A stretch of 64,000 bases of DNA from Betaproteobacteria bacterium. Its GTDB lineage: Bacteria > Pseudomonadota > Gammaproteobacteria > Burkholderiales > Usitatibacteraceae. Numbering within the stretch: position 1 is the stretch's first letter; the number at the start of each line of letters is the position of its first letter. The stretch covers positions 434,001 through 498,000 of the forward strand of contig JADKJU010000002.1 of assembly GCA_016720855.1 (NCBI GenBank). The letters are read 5' to 3'. Below the pieces are notes generated by a model that was not told where the DNA came from, ran no database searches, and saw only the letters and a list, made by a program, of their open reading frames with translations. The translations under genes and the position numbers were made by a program. Below, one piece after another: positions 1 to 7,418 of the stretch.

Positions 1-2
1 CC

Positions 3-878
3 CAGAAGCGCGCCATCTCCGAGCAGCTCGCGCAGGCCAAGCGCAATTTCGAGGTCGGCACCGCGACGATCGTCGACACCCTCGAGGCGCAGGCGCGCTT
101 CGACCAGGCGGTCGCCAAGGAGGTCCTCGACGCCAACGACCTCGAGGTGAAGAAGCGCGCGCTGCAGCAGCTGATCGGCAAGTTCCCGGATGCCCTCAAG
201 CCCCTGGGAGACCGGCTGGAGCTGCCGCGGCCCAAGCCCGACAACATCGACGAGTGGGTGAAGGCCGCCAACGAGTCGAGCCTCGCGGTGCTCGTGGCGA
301 AGGCCGCCTTCGAGATCGCGGCGCAGGAGGTCGACCGGGCACAGGCCGGTCACTTCCCCACGGTCGACCTCAACGCCAACTACAACTACAACCGCAACCC
401 CGCCAGCTCCCTCGGCGAGCTGTTCACGGGGGCGTCCATCACCTCGAAGAACGCCCAGGTGGGCCTCGTCCTGTCGGTGCCGATCTTCGCCGGCGGCGGC
501 ACGCAGTCGCGCGTGCGCGAGACCCTGGCGCTTCGCGACCGCGCGCAGCAGGACCTCGAGAACACCCAGCGGACGGTCGCGCAGTCGGTGCGTCAGAACT
601 TCCTCGCTGTCACCAACGGCATCGCACTGGTGCGCGCGCTCGAGCAGGCGCTCGCATCCACGCAGAGCCAGCTCGATTCCTCGATCCTCGGCCGCGACGT
701 GGGCGTGCGCACGAGCGTCGACGTGCTGAACGCGCAGCAATCGGTGTTCCAGACCCGGCGCGACCTGCAGCAGGCCCGCTACGCCTACATCCTGAACTCG
801 TTCCGGCTGCGCGCGGCCGCCGGCACCCTGACCGACTCCGATCTCGAGCTGGCTAGCCGCGCGCTGGCGCGCGGCTAG
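3..878 (+). CDS. TolC-family outer membrane channel protein, 5' end missing
   Basis: The open frame runs in from the left edge (first complete codon at base 3), so the signal peptide and first half lie outside the window. The visible 291 residues show the TolC coiled-coil repeat style: NFEVGTATIVDTLEAQA near the start and the matching half-repeat motif VGVRTSVDVLNAQQ near the end, separated by a beta-strand region (HFPTVDLNANYNYN, then VGLVLSVPIFAGG). These alternating helical and strand segments are typical of the outer membrane partner of type I secretion or RND efflux pumps. The ATG at 147 is internal. The gene ends in a 26-base convergent overlap with waaA. Which pump it serves cannot be told because its upstream neighbours are absent. 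Confidence 0.9.
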   Translation, partial: QKRAISEQLAQAKRNFEVGTATIVDTLEAQARFDQAVAKEVLDANDLEVKKRALQQLIGKFPDALKPLGDRLELPRPKPDNIDEWVKAANESSLAVLVAKAAFEIAAQEVDRAQAGHFPTVDLNANYNYNRNPASSLGELFTGASITSKNAQVGLVLSVPIFAGGGTQSRVRETLALRDRAQQDLENTQRTVAQSVRQNFLAVTNGIALVRALEQALASTQSQLDSSILGRDVGVRTSVDVLNAQQSVFQTRRDLQQARYAYILNSFRLRAAAGTLTDSDLELASRALARG

Positions 879-2136
879 GCGCAACGCGTGGCGAGAGCCA
901 CGCGGACAGGCGCTCCAGGGCGCCGCGGTTCGACTGCGCGAAGCGCAGGGCGCGCCCGCCCATCTCGGCGCGCCGGCTCCCATCGTCGAGGAGGGCGAGC
1001 GCCATGGCCACCGCCTCCGGGGCATCGCGTGCGCGCAATCCCGCGCCCTCGGCCAGGGCGGCCTGCGCCGCGCTCTCGAAGTTGAACGTGTGCGGCCCGA
1101 AGATCACCGGCCGGCCTACCGCGCAGGGCTCGATGAGGTTCTGCCCGCCGTAGGACTTCAGGCTTCCCCCGACGAACACCACGTCCGCCGCGGCGTAATA
1201 GGCCAGCATCTCGCCCATCGAATCGCCCAGCAGGTAACGCGCGCCCGCGGGCACCGGAACACCCTGGCTGCGGCGCGCCACGGGCCCGCCACGCGCGGCC
1301 AGCAGCGAGGCCACCTCGTCGAATCGCTGCGGATGGCGAGGCACGATGATCACCAGGATGTCCGCGTCTGGCTGCGCCGCCTCGATCGCCTGGACGAGCA
1401 GTTCCTCCTCGCCGTCGCGGGTGCTGCCCAGGACCCACACACGGCGCCCCGTCCCGAACAGCGCACGCAGCTCGCGGCCGCGCTGGACGTCGTCGTCGGG
1501 TACCGCAAGGTCGAACTTGATGTTGCCAGTGACCGCGACGTTCCTGGCCCCGAGGGCTTCGAGGCGCGTGGCGTCCACGGCGGTCTGCGCGGCGATTCCC
1601 GAGAGGTTGCCGAGGGCTTCACGCGCAAGCCCTGCGATCCGTGCATATCCGACCGCGGAGCGCTCCGAAAGGCGCGCGTTCACGAGGAAGACCGGAATGC
1701 CGCGCTCATGACAGGCGGCGAGCAGGTTCGGCCAGATTTCCGTTTCCAGCAACACGCCGAAGTCGGGCTTCGTGCGGGCGAGGAAGCGGCGAACCGCGAA
1801 GCCCAGGTCCCAGGGAAGCCAGGCCTGCGTGACCCGGTCGCCGAAGATCTCGCGTCCCGTGGCGCGGCCCGTGGGCGTCATGTGCGTGAGCAGGATCGAG
1901 GCGCCGGGGTGGTCGCGGCGCAACATCTCGATGAGCGGGGCGGCGGCACGGGTTTCGCCTACGGACACGGCATGCACCCAGATCACCGATGCGCCGCCCG
2001 GGCTCGGAGCGGCGCCGAAGCGCTCGCCGAGATGTTGCAGATAGCCCGGTTGCCGGCGCGCGCGCCACGCGAGTCGCGCCAGCACGAAGGGCAGCGCGAC
2101 CCAGAGCAGCGCGCTGTACGCGAGTCGCGCCATCAC
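853..2136 (-). CDS. waaA: 3-deoxy-D-manno-octulosonic acid (Kdo) transferase
   Basis: This is the GT30 enzyme that adds Kdo from CMP-Kdo to lipid IVA in LPS inner-core synthesis, at the cytoplasmic face of the inner membrane. The 427-residue product has an N-terminal hydrophobic anchor (residues 10-22), then the GERFG segment near residue 37 that carries the family's conserved Glu. Further on are WVHAVSVGE, LLTHMTPTGR, LLETEIWPN and a C-terminal FGPHTFNF segment, all characteristic. The start is GTG at 2136 or the adjacent ATG at 2133. Either one overlaps the stop codon of waaC (bases GTGATG), so the two LPS core genes are translationally coupled. The 3' end overlaps the TolC-like gene by 26 bases. 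Confidence 0.93.
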   Translation of the reverse strand: MMARLAYSALLWVALPFVLARLAWRARRQPGYLQHLGERFGAAPSPGGASVIWVHAVSVGETRAAAPLIEMLRRDHPGASILLTHMTPTGRATGREIFGDRVTQAWLPWDLGFAVRRFLARTKPDFGVLLETEIWPNLLAACHERGIPVFLVNARLSERSAVGYARIAGLAREALGNLSGIAAQTAVDATRLEALGARNVAVTGNIKFDLAVPDDDVQRGRELRALFGTGRRVWVLGSTRDGEEELLVQAIEAAQPDADILVIIVPRHPQRFDEVASLLAARGGPVARRSQGVPVPAGARYLLGDSMGEMLAYYAAADVVFVGGSLKSYGGQNLIEPCAVGRPVIFGPHTFNFESAAQAALAEGAGLRARDAPEAVAMALALLDDGSRRAEMGGRALRFAQSNRGALERLSAWLSPRVAPSRAPARG

Positions 2137-3101
2137 GTGGGCGCACTGCGCCCGAAAAGGACGTGCGCGACCTGCTCGGCGGAGGGAGCCTCGCCCGGGC
2201 CCCCGAGGTTCACGGCGCGATCGCCGCCATGCAGTCCCGTGAGACCGGGCTGCGTCGCGACGTAGATCCCGACGGTGGGCGTACCCAGCGCCACCGCAAG
2301 ATGGGTGAGCCCGGTATCCACGCCGATGACCGCGCTTGCGTGGGCGAGCAGGCCGGCCGCTTCCAGCAGCGTCATGGAGGGCGCTGCGCTCGCTCCGGGA
2401 GTCGACGCCGCTAGCCTGGCGGCTTCCGATCGCTCGGCATCCGAACCGCCGGGATAGACGACGGTGATCGCCTCGGCGTGAAGGCGGGCCGCGAGCGCGA
2501 TCCAGCGCTCCCGGGGCCAGTGCTTGTCCAGGCGGCTCGAAGCATGGAGTGCCACGACATATCGGCCATTCGGGGCCCAGGCCGGCGCAACGGGCGGCGC
2601 CGACAGACCGTAGTCGGGTGGGCCATCCGGGGAATAGCCGAAGACAGCACCGGCAAGGCGGCGATTGCGTTCGACCGCGTGCAGTTTCTTCGGCACGGCC
2701 AGTGGCTGGTCATAGAAGCGGGCGGCTGCGCGCTCCCGGATGCTGCGCCGGTCGTAACCGAAGACCGGGCCGCGGGCGAGCCGCGCCACGGCCACGCTTT
2801 TCAGCAGTCCCTGGGAGTCCACGATCCAGTCATAGGGCGCCTTGCGAAGCGCGCTTCGCGACCCGGAAAACGCGCTCCATGCGGCCGGGGTGAGAAGGCT
2901 CGCCCGAAGGCGCCGCAGGCCGACGGGAATTGCGTGCGAAACGGCCGGGTGCAGGGGAATGAGCGGGGCATAGGCCTCTTCGACGGCCCAGTCGATGGCG
3001 ATCTCGGGACGGTGCTTGCGCAGGTCGGAAATGGCCGGGAAAAGGTGGATCACGTCGCCGAGCGAGGAGAGTTTCACGAACAGGGCGCGCGGCGAAGGCA
3101 T
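2133..3101 (-). CDS. waaC: ADP-heptose:LPS heptosyltransferase I
   Basis: A GT9-family enzyme that transfers the first L,D-heptose from ADP-heptose onto Kdo2-lipid A. Starting at ATG 3101 the product is 322 residues, the usual WaaC length, and begins MPSPRALFVKLSSLGDVIH, the classic heptosyltransferase N-terminus. The C-terminal sugar-nucleotide region contains GVDTGLTHLAVALGTPTVGIY. An open frame continues upstream to about 3548 but lies antisense to the next gene and has no family similarity, so it was trimmed. It is coupled to waaA downstream and divergent from the glycosyltransferase at 3199. Confidence 0.92.
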   Translation of the reverse strand: MPSPRALFVKLSSLGDVIHLFPAISDLRKHRPEIAIDWAVEEAYAPLIPLHPAVSHAIPVGLRRLRASLLTPAAWSAFSGSRSALRKAPYDWIVDSQGLLKSVAVARLARGPVFGYDRRSIRERAAARFYDQPLAVPKKLHAVERNRRLAGAVFGYSPDGPPDYGLSAPPVAPAWAPNGRYVVALHASSRLDKHWPRERWIALAARLHAEAITVVYPGGSDAERSEAARLAASTPGASAAPSMTLLEAAGLLAHASAVIGVDTGLTHLAVALGTPTVGIYVATQPGLTGLHGGDRAVNLGGPGEAPSAEQVAHVLFGRSAPT

Positions 3102-3198
3102 GGCGCATTCTAGAACGGCCGCGGATGCCCGGGTCGAAGGCCGGGGCCTGCGGCGCGGTAAAATGCCCGTCCTGACGTCCCTGGCCTGCCGCCGCTCC

Positions 3199-3966
3199 GT
3201 GGTTTCCACTCCCGAAAAGCTGCCCCTCACCGTTGCCGTCATCGCACTCAATGCCGAGGCGCGGATCGGTGAACTCCTCGCGAGCGTCGGTTTCGCCGAC
3301 GAGGTGCTGGTCGTCGATTCCGGGAGCACCGACGCCACCGTGAGCCTCGCCGAGGCCCGCGGCGCGCGCGTGATCCGCAGGGACTGGCTGGGCTTCGGCC
3401 GACAGAAGCAGTTCGCCGTCTCCGCGGCGAGGAACGATTGGGTTCTGTGCCTCGACGTGGACGAGCGAGTGACCCCGGAGCTGGAGAAGTCGATCGAGCT
3501 GGCGCTCGCCGGCGGCCGCTTCAAGGCCTGGCGCATGGCGCGTCGCAACCGGTTCCTGGGCGCGTGGCTTTCCCATGGGGAAGGCTATCCGGACTGGACG
3601 CTGAGGCTCTTCAACCGGTCGCATGCGAGCTGGTCGAACGACGAGGTGCACGAGGCCGTCCTCACGACGGCCGAAGTCGGGCGCCTGGACGGCGACCTCC
3701 TGCACGACTCCGTGGAAGACGTCGCGACCTACATGGCCAAGCAGTACCGGTATACGACGCTGCACGCCGAGGCGCTCTACCGGCAAGGCGTCCGCGCGAG
3801 CTACGCGCGGCTCTTCGTCAATCCGCTGGTGCGCTTCCTCAAGTTCTACTTCTTCAAGTTGGGCTTCCTCGATGGAGGCCCCGGTTTCGCGCACGTCGTG
3901 ATCGGCTGCAACAACACCTTCCACAAGTACCTGAAGCTCATCGAGCTGCAGAAGGCCGGCAGATGA
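3199..3966 (+). CDS. WaaE/KdtX-like family 2 glycosyltransferase
   Basis: A GT2 glycosyltransferase of the type that decorates LPS inner core. It shows the GT-A nucleotide-binding start (LTVAVIALNAEARI), DSGSTDAT and the acidic metal-binding segment CLDVDERV, followed by WLSHGEGYPDWTLRLF, a stretch common in WaaE-like proteins. From GTG 3199 it is 255 residues, matching the family. An in-frame ATG at 3163 would add 12 residues but overlaps a TAAAAT sequence (3159-3164) that looks like a -10 element, so I prefer the later start. Neither start has a good Shine-Dalgarno sequence. The stop overlaps rmlB by 4 bases (ATGA), placing it first in the rml operon. Acceptor sugar unknown. Confidence 0.8.
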   Translation: MVSTPEKLPLTVAVIALNAEARIGELLASVGFADEVLVVDSGSTDATVSLAEARGARVIRRDWLGFGRQKQFAVSAARNDWVLCLDVDERVTPELEKSIELALAGGRFKAWRMARRNRFLGAWLSHGEGYPDWTLRLFNRSHASWSNDEVHEAVLTTAEVGRLDGDLLHDSVEDVATYMAKQYRYTTLHAEALYRQGVRASYARLFVNPLVRFLKFYFFKLGFLDGGPGFAHVVIGCNNTFHKYLKLIELQKAGR

Positions 3967-5024
3967 CGATCCTGGTCACCGGGGGTGCCGGCTTTATCGG
4001 GTCCAATTTCATCCTCGACTGGCTCGCGGCGGGCGGCGAGGCCGTGGTGACGCTCGACAAGCTCACCTATGCCGGGAACCTCGCGAATCTGGCTTCTGTC
4101 TCGGAGGATTCGCGGCACCGGTTCGTGCAGGGCGACATCGCGGACCAGGCTGCCGTCGAGGCGCTTCTGGCGAAGCACCGGCCGCGCGCCATCGTGCACT
4201 TCGCCGCGGAGAGCCATGTCGACCGCTCGATCCACGGCCCGGGCGAGTTCGTCCAGACCAACGTCGTGGGCACGTTCAAGCTGCTGGAAGCCGCGCGCGG
4301 CTACTGGCAATCGCTCGCCGGCGCCGAGCGGGAGGGTTTCCGCTTCCTGCACGTGTCCACCGACGAGGTCTACGGCTCGCTGTCGGAGGCCGACCCCGCG
4401 TTCTCGGAGACGACCCCCTACGCGCCCAACAGCCCGTATTCCGCCTCCAAGGCGGGGAGCGACCATCTGGTGCGGGCCTATCACCACACCTACGGGCTGC
4501 CGGTTCTCACGACCAACTGCTCCAACAACTACGGCCCGTTCCAGTTTCCCGAGAAGCTGGTCCCGCTCATGATCGCCAATTCGCTCGAGGGCAAGCCGTT
4601 GCCGGTGTACGGCGACGGGCGCCAGGTGCGCGACTGGCTCTACGTCGGCGACCACTGCGAGGCGATCCGGATGGTGCTTGCCCGTGGCCGGCCGGGCGAG
4701 GTGTACAACATCGGCGGCAACGCGGAGAAGCGCAACCTCGAGGTCGTGCACGCGCTGTGCGACGCCCTGGAAAGGGTGCGCCCGCGCGAAGGCGGCTACC
4801 GGGCGCTCATCGCCTACGTGGCCGACCGCCCCGGCCACGACCGACGCTACGCGATCGATGCGGGGAAGATTCGCGCGCAGCTGGGCTGGGCTCCGCGCGA
4901 GACGTTCGAGAGCGGGCTCGCGCGAACCGTGGGCTGGTATCTCGACAACGCGGCCTGGGTCGCCGGGGTGAAGAGCGGCGAATACCGACGCTGGATCGAG
5001 GCGAACTACGAGAAGAGGGCGTAG
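3963..5024 (+). CDS. rmlB: dTDP-glucose 4,6-dehydratase
   Basis: Second enzyme of dTDP-L-rhamnose synthesis: an NAD-dependent SDR that converts dTDP-glucose to dTDP-4-keto-6-deoxyglucose. The 353-residue product starts MTILVTGGAGFIGSNF with the Rossmann GxxGxxG motif, has STDEVYGSL at the Thr/Asp/Glu catalytic region and the YxxxK pair in YSASKAGSDH, and NNYGPFQFPEKLVPL, a signature of RmlB. The start ATG overlaps the upstream glycosyltransferase stop. rmlA follows after 3 bases. Full length, nothing missing. Confidence 0.97.
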   Translation: MTILVTGGAGFIGSNFILDWLAAGGEAVVTLDKLTYAGNLANLASVSEDSRHRFVQGDIADQAAVEALLAKHRPRAIVHFAAESHVDRSIHGPGEFVQTNVVGTFKLLEAARGYWQSLAGAEREGFRFLHVSTDEVYGSLSEADPAFSETTPYAPNSPYSASKAGSDHLVRAYHHTYGLPVLTTNCSNNYGPFQFPEKLVPLMIANSLEGKPLPVYGDGRQVRDWLYVGDHCEAIRMVLARGRPGEVYNIGGNAEKRNLEVVHALCDALERVRPREGGYRALIAYVADRPGHDRRYAIDAGKIRAQLGWAPRETFESGLARTVGWYLDNAAWVAGVKSGEYRRWIEANYEKRA

Positions 5025-5027
5025 GCG

Positions 5028-5906
5028 ATGAGGAAGGGAATCATCCTGGCCGGGGGTTCCGGCACGCGGCTCTACCCGGTGACGCAGGTCGTCTCCAAGC
5101 AGCTCCTGCCGGTGTACGACAAGCCGATGGTCTATTACCCGCTCTCGACGCTCATGCTCGGCGGCATCCGGGAAATCCTGGTGATTTCCACCCCGCAGGA
5201 CACGCCGCGATTCGCCGAATTGCTCGGGGACGGGAAGGCCTGGGGGCTCTCGATCTCCTATGCGGTCCAGCCCCAGCCCGAGGGCCTCGCGCAGGCGTTC
5301 GTCATCGGGCGCGATTTCGTGGGCCGCGACCCGTGCTGCCTCGTGCTGGGCGACAACATCTTCTACGGCCACGACCTGAGCGGGCAGCTCGCGCGGGCGG
5401 ATGGCAAGGCCGATGGGGCGACCGTGTTCGCCTACCCCGTGAAGGACCCGGAGCGTTACGGCGTGGCGGAGTTCGATGCGTCGGGGAAGGTCGTTTCCAT
5501 CGAGGAGAAGCCGAAGGCGCCCAAGTCGCGCTACGCGGTGACGGGGCTGTATTTCTACGACAACGGCGTCCTCGACATCGCCGCGCAAATGAAGCCTTCG
5601 GCCCGCGGCGAGTTCGAGATCACCGACGTGAACCGCCGCTATCTCGAGCTCGGAAAGCTCTCCGTCGAGGTCATGGGCCGCGGCACCGCGTGGCTGGACA
5701 CGGGCACGCACGAGAGCCTGCTCGAGGCTGCGCAGTTCATCGAGACCATCGAGCGGCGGCAAGGGCTCAAGGTCGCCTGTCCGGAGGAAGTCGCGTGGCG
5801 CCAGGGCTGGATCGACGCACTCCAGGTCGAGCGCCTGGCGCAGCCCATGAAGAAGAACGCCTACGGCCGCTACCTCCTCGAGATGCTGAGCGACCGCGTA
5901 TTCTGA
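5028..5906 (+). CDS. rmlA: glucose-1-phosphate thymidylyltransferase
   Basis: First enzyme of the dTDP-L-rhamnose pathway, joining dTTP and glucose-1-phosphate with release of pyrophosphate. The 292-residue product opens MRKGIILAGGSGTRLYPVT, the nucleotidyltransferase signature, followed by SKQLLPVYDKPMVYYPL. Further family blocks are VLGDNIFYGHDL and the sugar-binding region VSIEEKPKAPKSRYAVTGLYF. Length is normal. It sits 3 bases after rmlB and 7 bases before rmlC, in the order B-A-C-D, so the full rhamnose donor pathway is made from one transcript. Confidence 0.97.
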   Translation: MRKGIILAGGSGTRLYPVTQVVSKQLLPVYDKPMVYYPLSTLMLGGIREILVISTPQDTPRFAELLGDGKAWGLSISYAVQPQPEGLAQAFVIGRDFVGRDPCCLVLGDNIFYGHDLSGQLARADGKADGATVFAYPVKDPERYGVAEFDASGKVVSIEEKPKAPKSRYAVTGLYFYDNGVLDIAAQMKPSARGEFEITDVNRRYLELGKLSVEVMGRGTAWLDTGTHESLLEAAQFIETIERRQGLKVACPEEVAWRQGWIDALQVERLAQPMKKNAYGRYLLEMLSDRVF

Positions 5907-5913
5907 CCGCGCG

Positions 5914-6459
5914 ATGAAGACGATCCCCACCGAGATTGCGGACGTGCTTGTCCTGGAGCCGACAGTCTTCGGCGACGATCGCGGCTTTTTTTTCGAGAGC
6001 TACAACCGCCGGGGCTTTCGCGCCGCGACCGGCCTCGACCCCGAGTTCGTGCAGGACAACCACTCGAAGTCGGCGCGAAACGTTCTTCGTGGACTGCACT
6101 ACCAGGTCCGCCAGGCGCAGGGGAAACTCGTGCGCGTGACGGCTGGCGAGGTGTTCGACGTCGTGGTGGACTTGCGCCGATCGTCGCCCACTTTCGGCAA
6201 GTCCGCGTGCGTGACGCTCTCGGCCGCCAATCGCCGCCTGTTGTGGGTTCCCGAGGGCTTCGCGCACGGCTTCCTCGTGACCTCCGACTCCGCGGAGTTC
6301 CTCTACAAGACGACCGACTACTACGCGCCGGAGCACGAGCGCTCGCTGCTGTGGAACGACCCGGCGCTGGGCATCAGATGGCCGGTCGAGGCAACGCCGC
6401 TCCTCAAGGCCAACGATGCCAACGGGACGCCGCTCGCTTCCGCGGAGACCTTCCCGTGA
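5914..6459 (+). CDS. rmlC: dTDP-4-dehydrorhamnose 3,5-epimerase
   Basis: Third enzyme of dTDP-L-rhamnose synthesis; a cupin that epimerises C3 and C5 of the 4-keto sugar. The 181-residue product carries FGDDRGFFFESYN near residue 20, QDNHSKSARNVLRGLHYQ with the catalytic His at about residue 63, and the active-site Tyr region in EFLYKTTDYYAPEHER. Length matches the family. The last base of its TGA stop is the first base of the rmlD ATG. Confidence 0.97.
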   Translation: MKTIPTEIADVLVLEPTVFGDDRGFFFESYNRRGFRAATGLDPEFVQDNHSKSARNVLRGLHYQVRQAQGKLVRVTAGEVFDVVVDLRRSSPTFGKSACVTLSAANRRLLWVPEGFAHGFLVTSDSAEFLYKTTDYYAPEHERSLLWNDPALGIRWPVEATPLLKANDANGTPLASAETFP

Positions 6460-7334
6460 TGCGCATCCTGCTGGTCGGGACCAGCGGGCAGGTCGGCTTC
6501 GAACTCGCCAGCACCCTCGCCCCCCTGGGAGAGGTTCACGGTTTCGACTTTCCGGCCCTCGACCTTGCCGATCCCGACTCGATCGTTGCCGCCTGCCGCG
6601 CCGTGCGTCCTTCCCTGATCGTCAATGCGGCGGCCTACACCGCCGTGGACAAGGCCGAGTCGGAGCCGGCGCTGGCGCAGGCGATCAACGGTACTGCACC
6701 GGGAATTCTTGCCGAAGAGGCGAAGCGAGGTGATGCGGTGCTCGTGCACTATTCCACCGACTACGTCTTCGATGGCTCCCGGCGGACGCCCTACCGGGAA
6801 GACGATGCCCCGGCACCGCTGAACGAATACGGCAGGTCGAAGCTCGCGGGCGACAGGGCGATCGCCCAGAGCGGCTGCAAGCACCTCATTTTCCGGACGA
6901 CCTGGGTGTACGGTCCGCGCGGCCGTAATTTCCTGCTCACCATGCTTTCGCTCGCGCAGACGCGCGAGGAGATCCGCGTCGTGGGAGACCAGCAGGGGGC
7001 GCCGACGACGAGCCTTTTCCTGGCGCAAGCCACGGCGCGCGCCCTTTCGGCGATCCCGAAGCAGGGCGTGATCTCGGGGATCTACAACCTGTCGGCGTCC
7101 GGCAAGACCACGTGGGCGGGTTTTGCACGGGCCATCTTCGACCGGGCGAAGTCGCGCCCCGGCTTCCGGGCGCCGCGGGTGGTGGCCATTGCGACCTCGG
7201 ACTATCCCACGCCGGCGCGCCGGCCACCCTACTCGGTGCTTTCGCAGCGCAGGTTCACGGCCGCCTTCGGTTTCGCGCCCTCGTCGTGGCAGGTGCAGCT
7301 CGATGCCTGCTTCGCCCGGATGCCGGGCGCCTGA
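6459..7334 (+). CDS. rmlD: dTDP-4-dehydrorhamnose reductase
   Basis: Last enzyme of the pathway, reducing dTDP-4-keto-L-rhamnose with NAD(P)H. The 291-residue SDR product starts MRILLVGTSGQVGFEL (nucleotide-binding glycine motif), has NAAAYTAVDKAE, YSTDYVFDG and the catalytic YxxxK in YGRSKLAGD. The ATG overlaps the rmlC stop by one base (TGATG); a GTG three bases upstream is also possible. It ends the rhamnose operon. The 84-base gap to gspE holds a small palindrome and a -10 element. Confidence 0.96.
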   Translation: MRILLVGTSGQVGFELASTLAPLGEVHGFDFPALDLADPDSIVAACRAVRPSLIVNAAAYTAVDKAESEPALAQAINGTAPGILAEEAKRGDAVLVHYSTDYVFDGSRRTPYREDDAPAPLNEYGRSKLAGDRAIAQSGCKHLIFRTTWVYGPRGRNFLLTMLSLAQTREEIRVVGDQQGAPTTSLFLAQATARALSAIPKQGVISGIYNLSASGKTTWAGFARAIFDRAKSRPGFRAPRVVAIATSDYPTPARRPPYSVLSQRRFTAAFGFAPSSWQVQLDACFARMPGA

Positions 7335-7345
7335 GCGGGAGCGCG

Positions 7346-7364
7346 AACGGGGAACTGTCCCCGG
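7346..7364. repeat. REP-like palindrome downstream of rmlD
   Basis: A perfect inverted repeat with arms CGGGGA (7348-7353) and TCCCCG (7358-7363) around a 4-base loop. No T-run follows, so it does not look like an intrinsic terminator. Short GGGGA/TCCCC palindromes of this kind occur as dispersed repeats in many proteobacterial genomes. I saw only this copy in the window, so calling it a REP element is an inference. Confidence 0.35.
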
Positions 7365-7403
7365 TCTTCCCGGGTCTCACAGGGCCCGAAATGCCCCGTG
7401 GGC

Positions 7404-7409
7404 TATAAT
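7404..7409 (+). promoter_or_regulatory. -10 element of the type II secretion operon promoter
   Basis: A perfect TATAAT lies 10 bases before the ATG of gspE at 7419. No convincing -35 hexamer is present 16-18 bases upstream. If this -10 is used, transcription would begin about 3 bases before the start codon, giving an almost leaderless mRNA. Confidence 0.5.
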
Positions 7410-7418
7410 TTTTCCCCC

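Noticed and set aside
3846..5930. A 694-codon antisense frame across rmlB and rmlA
   Set aside because: No recognisable domains; it mirrors highly conserved sense genes. High-GC artefact.
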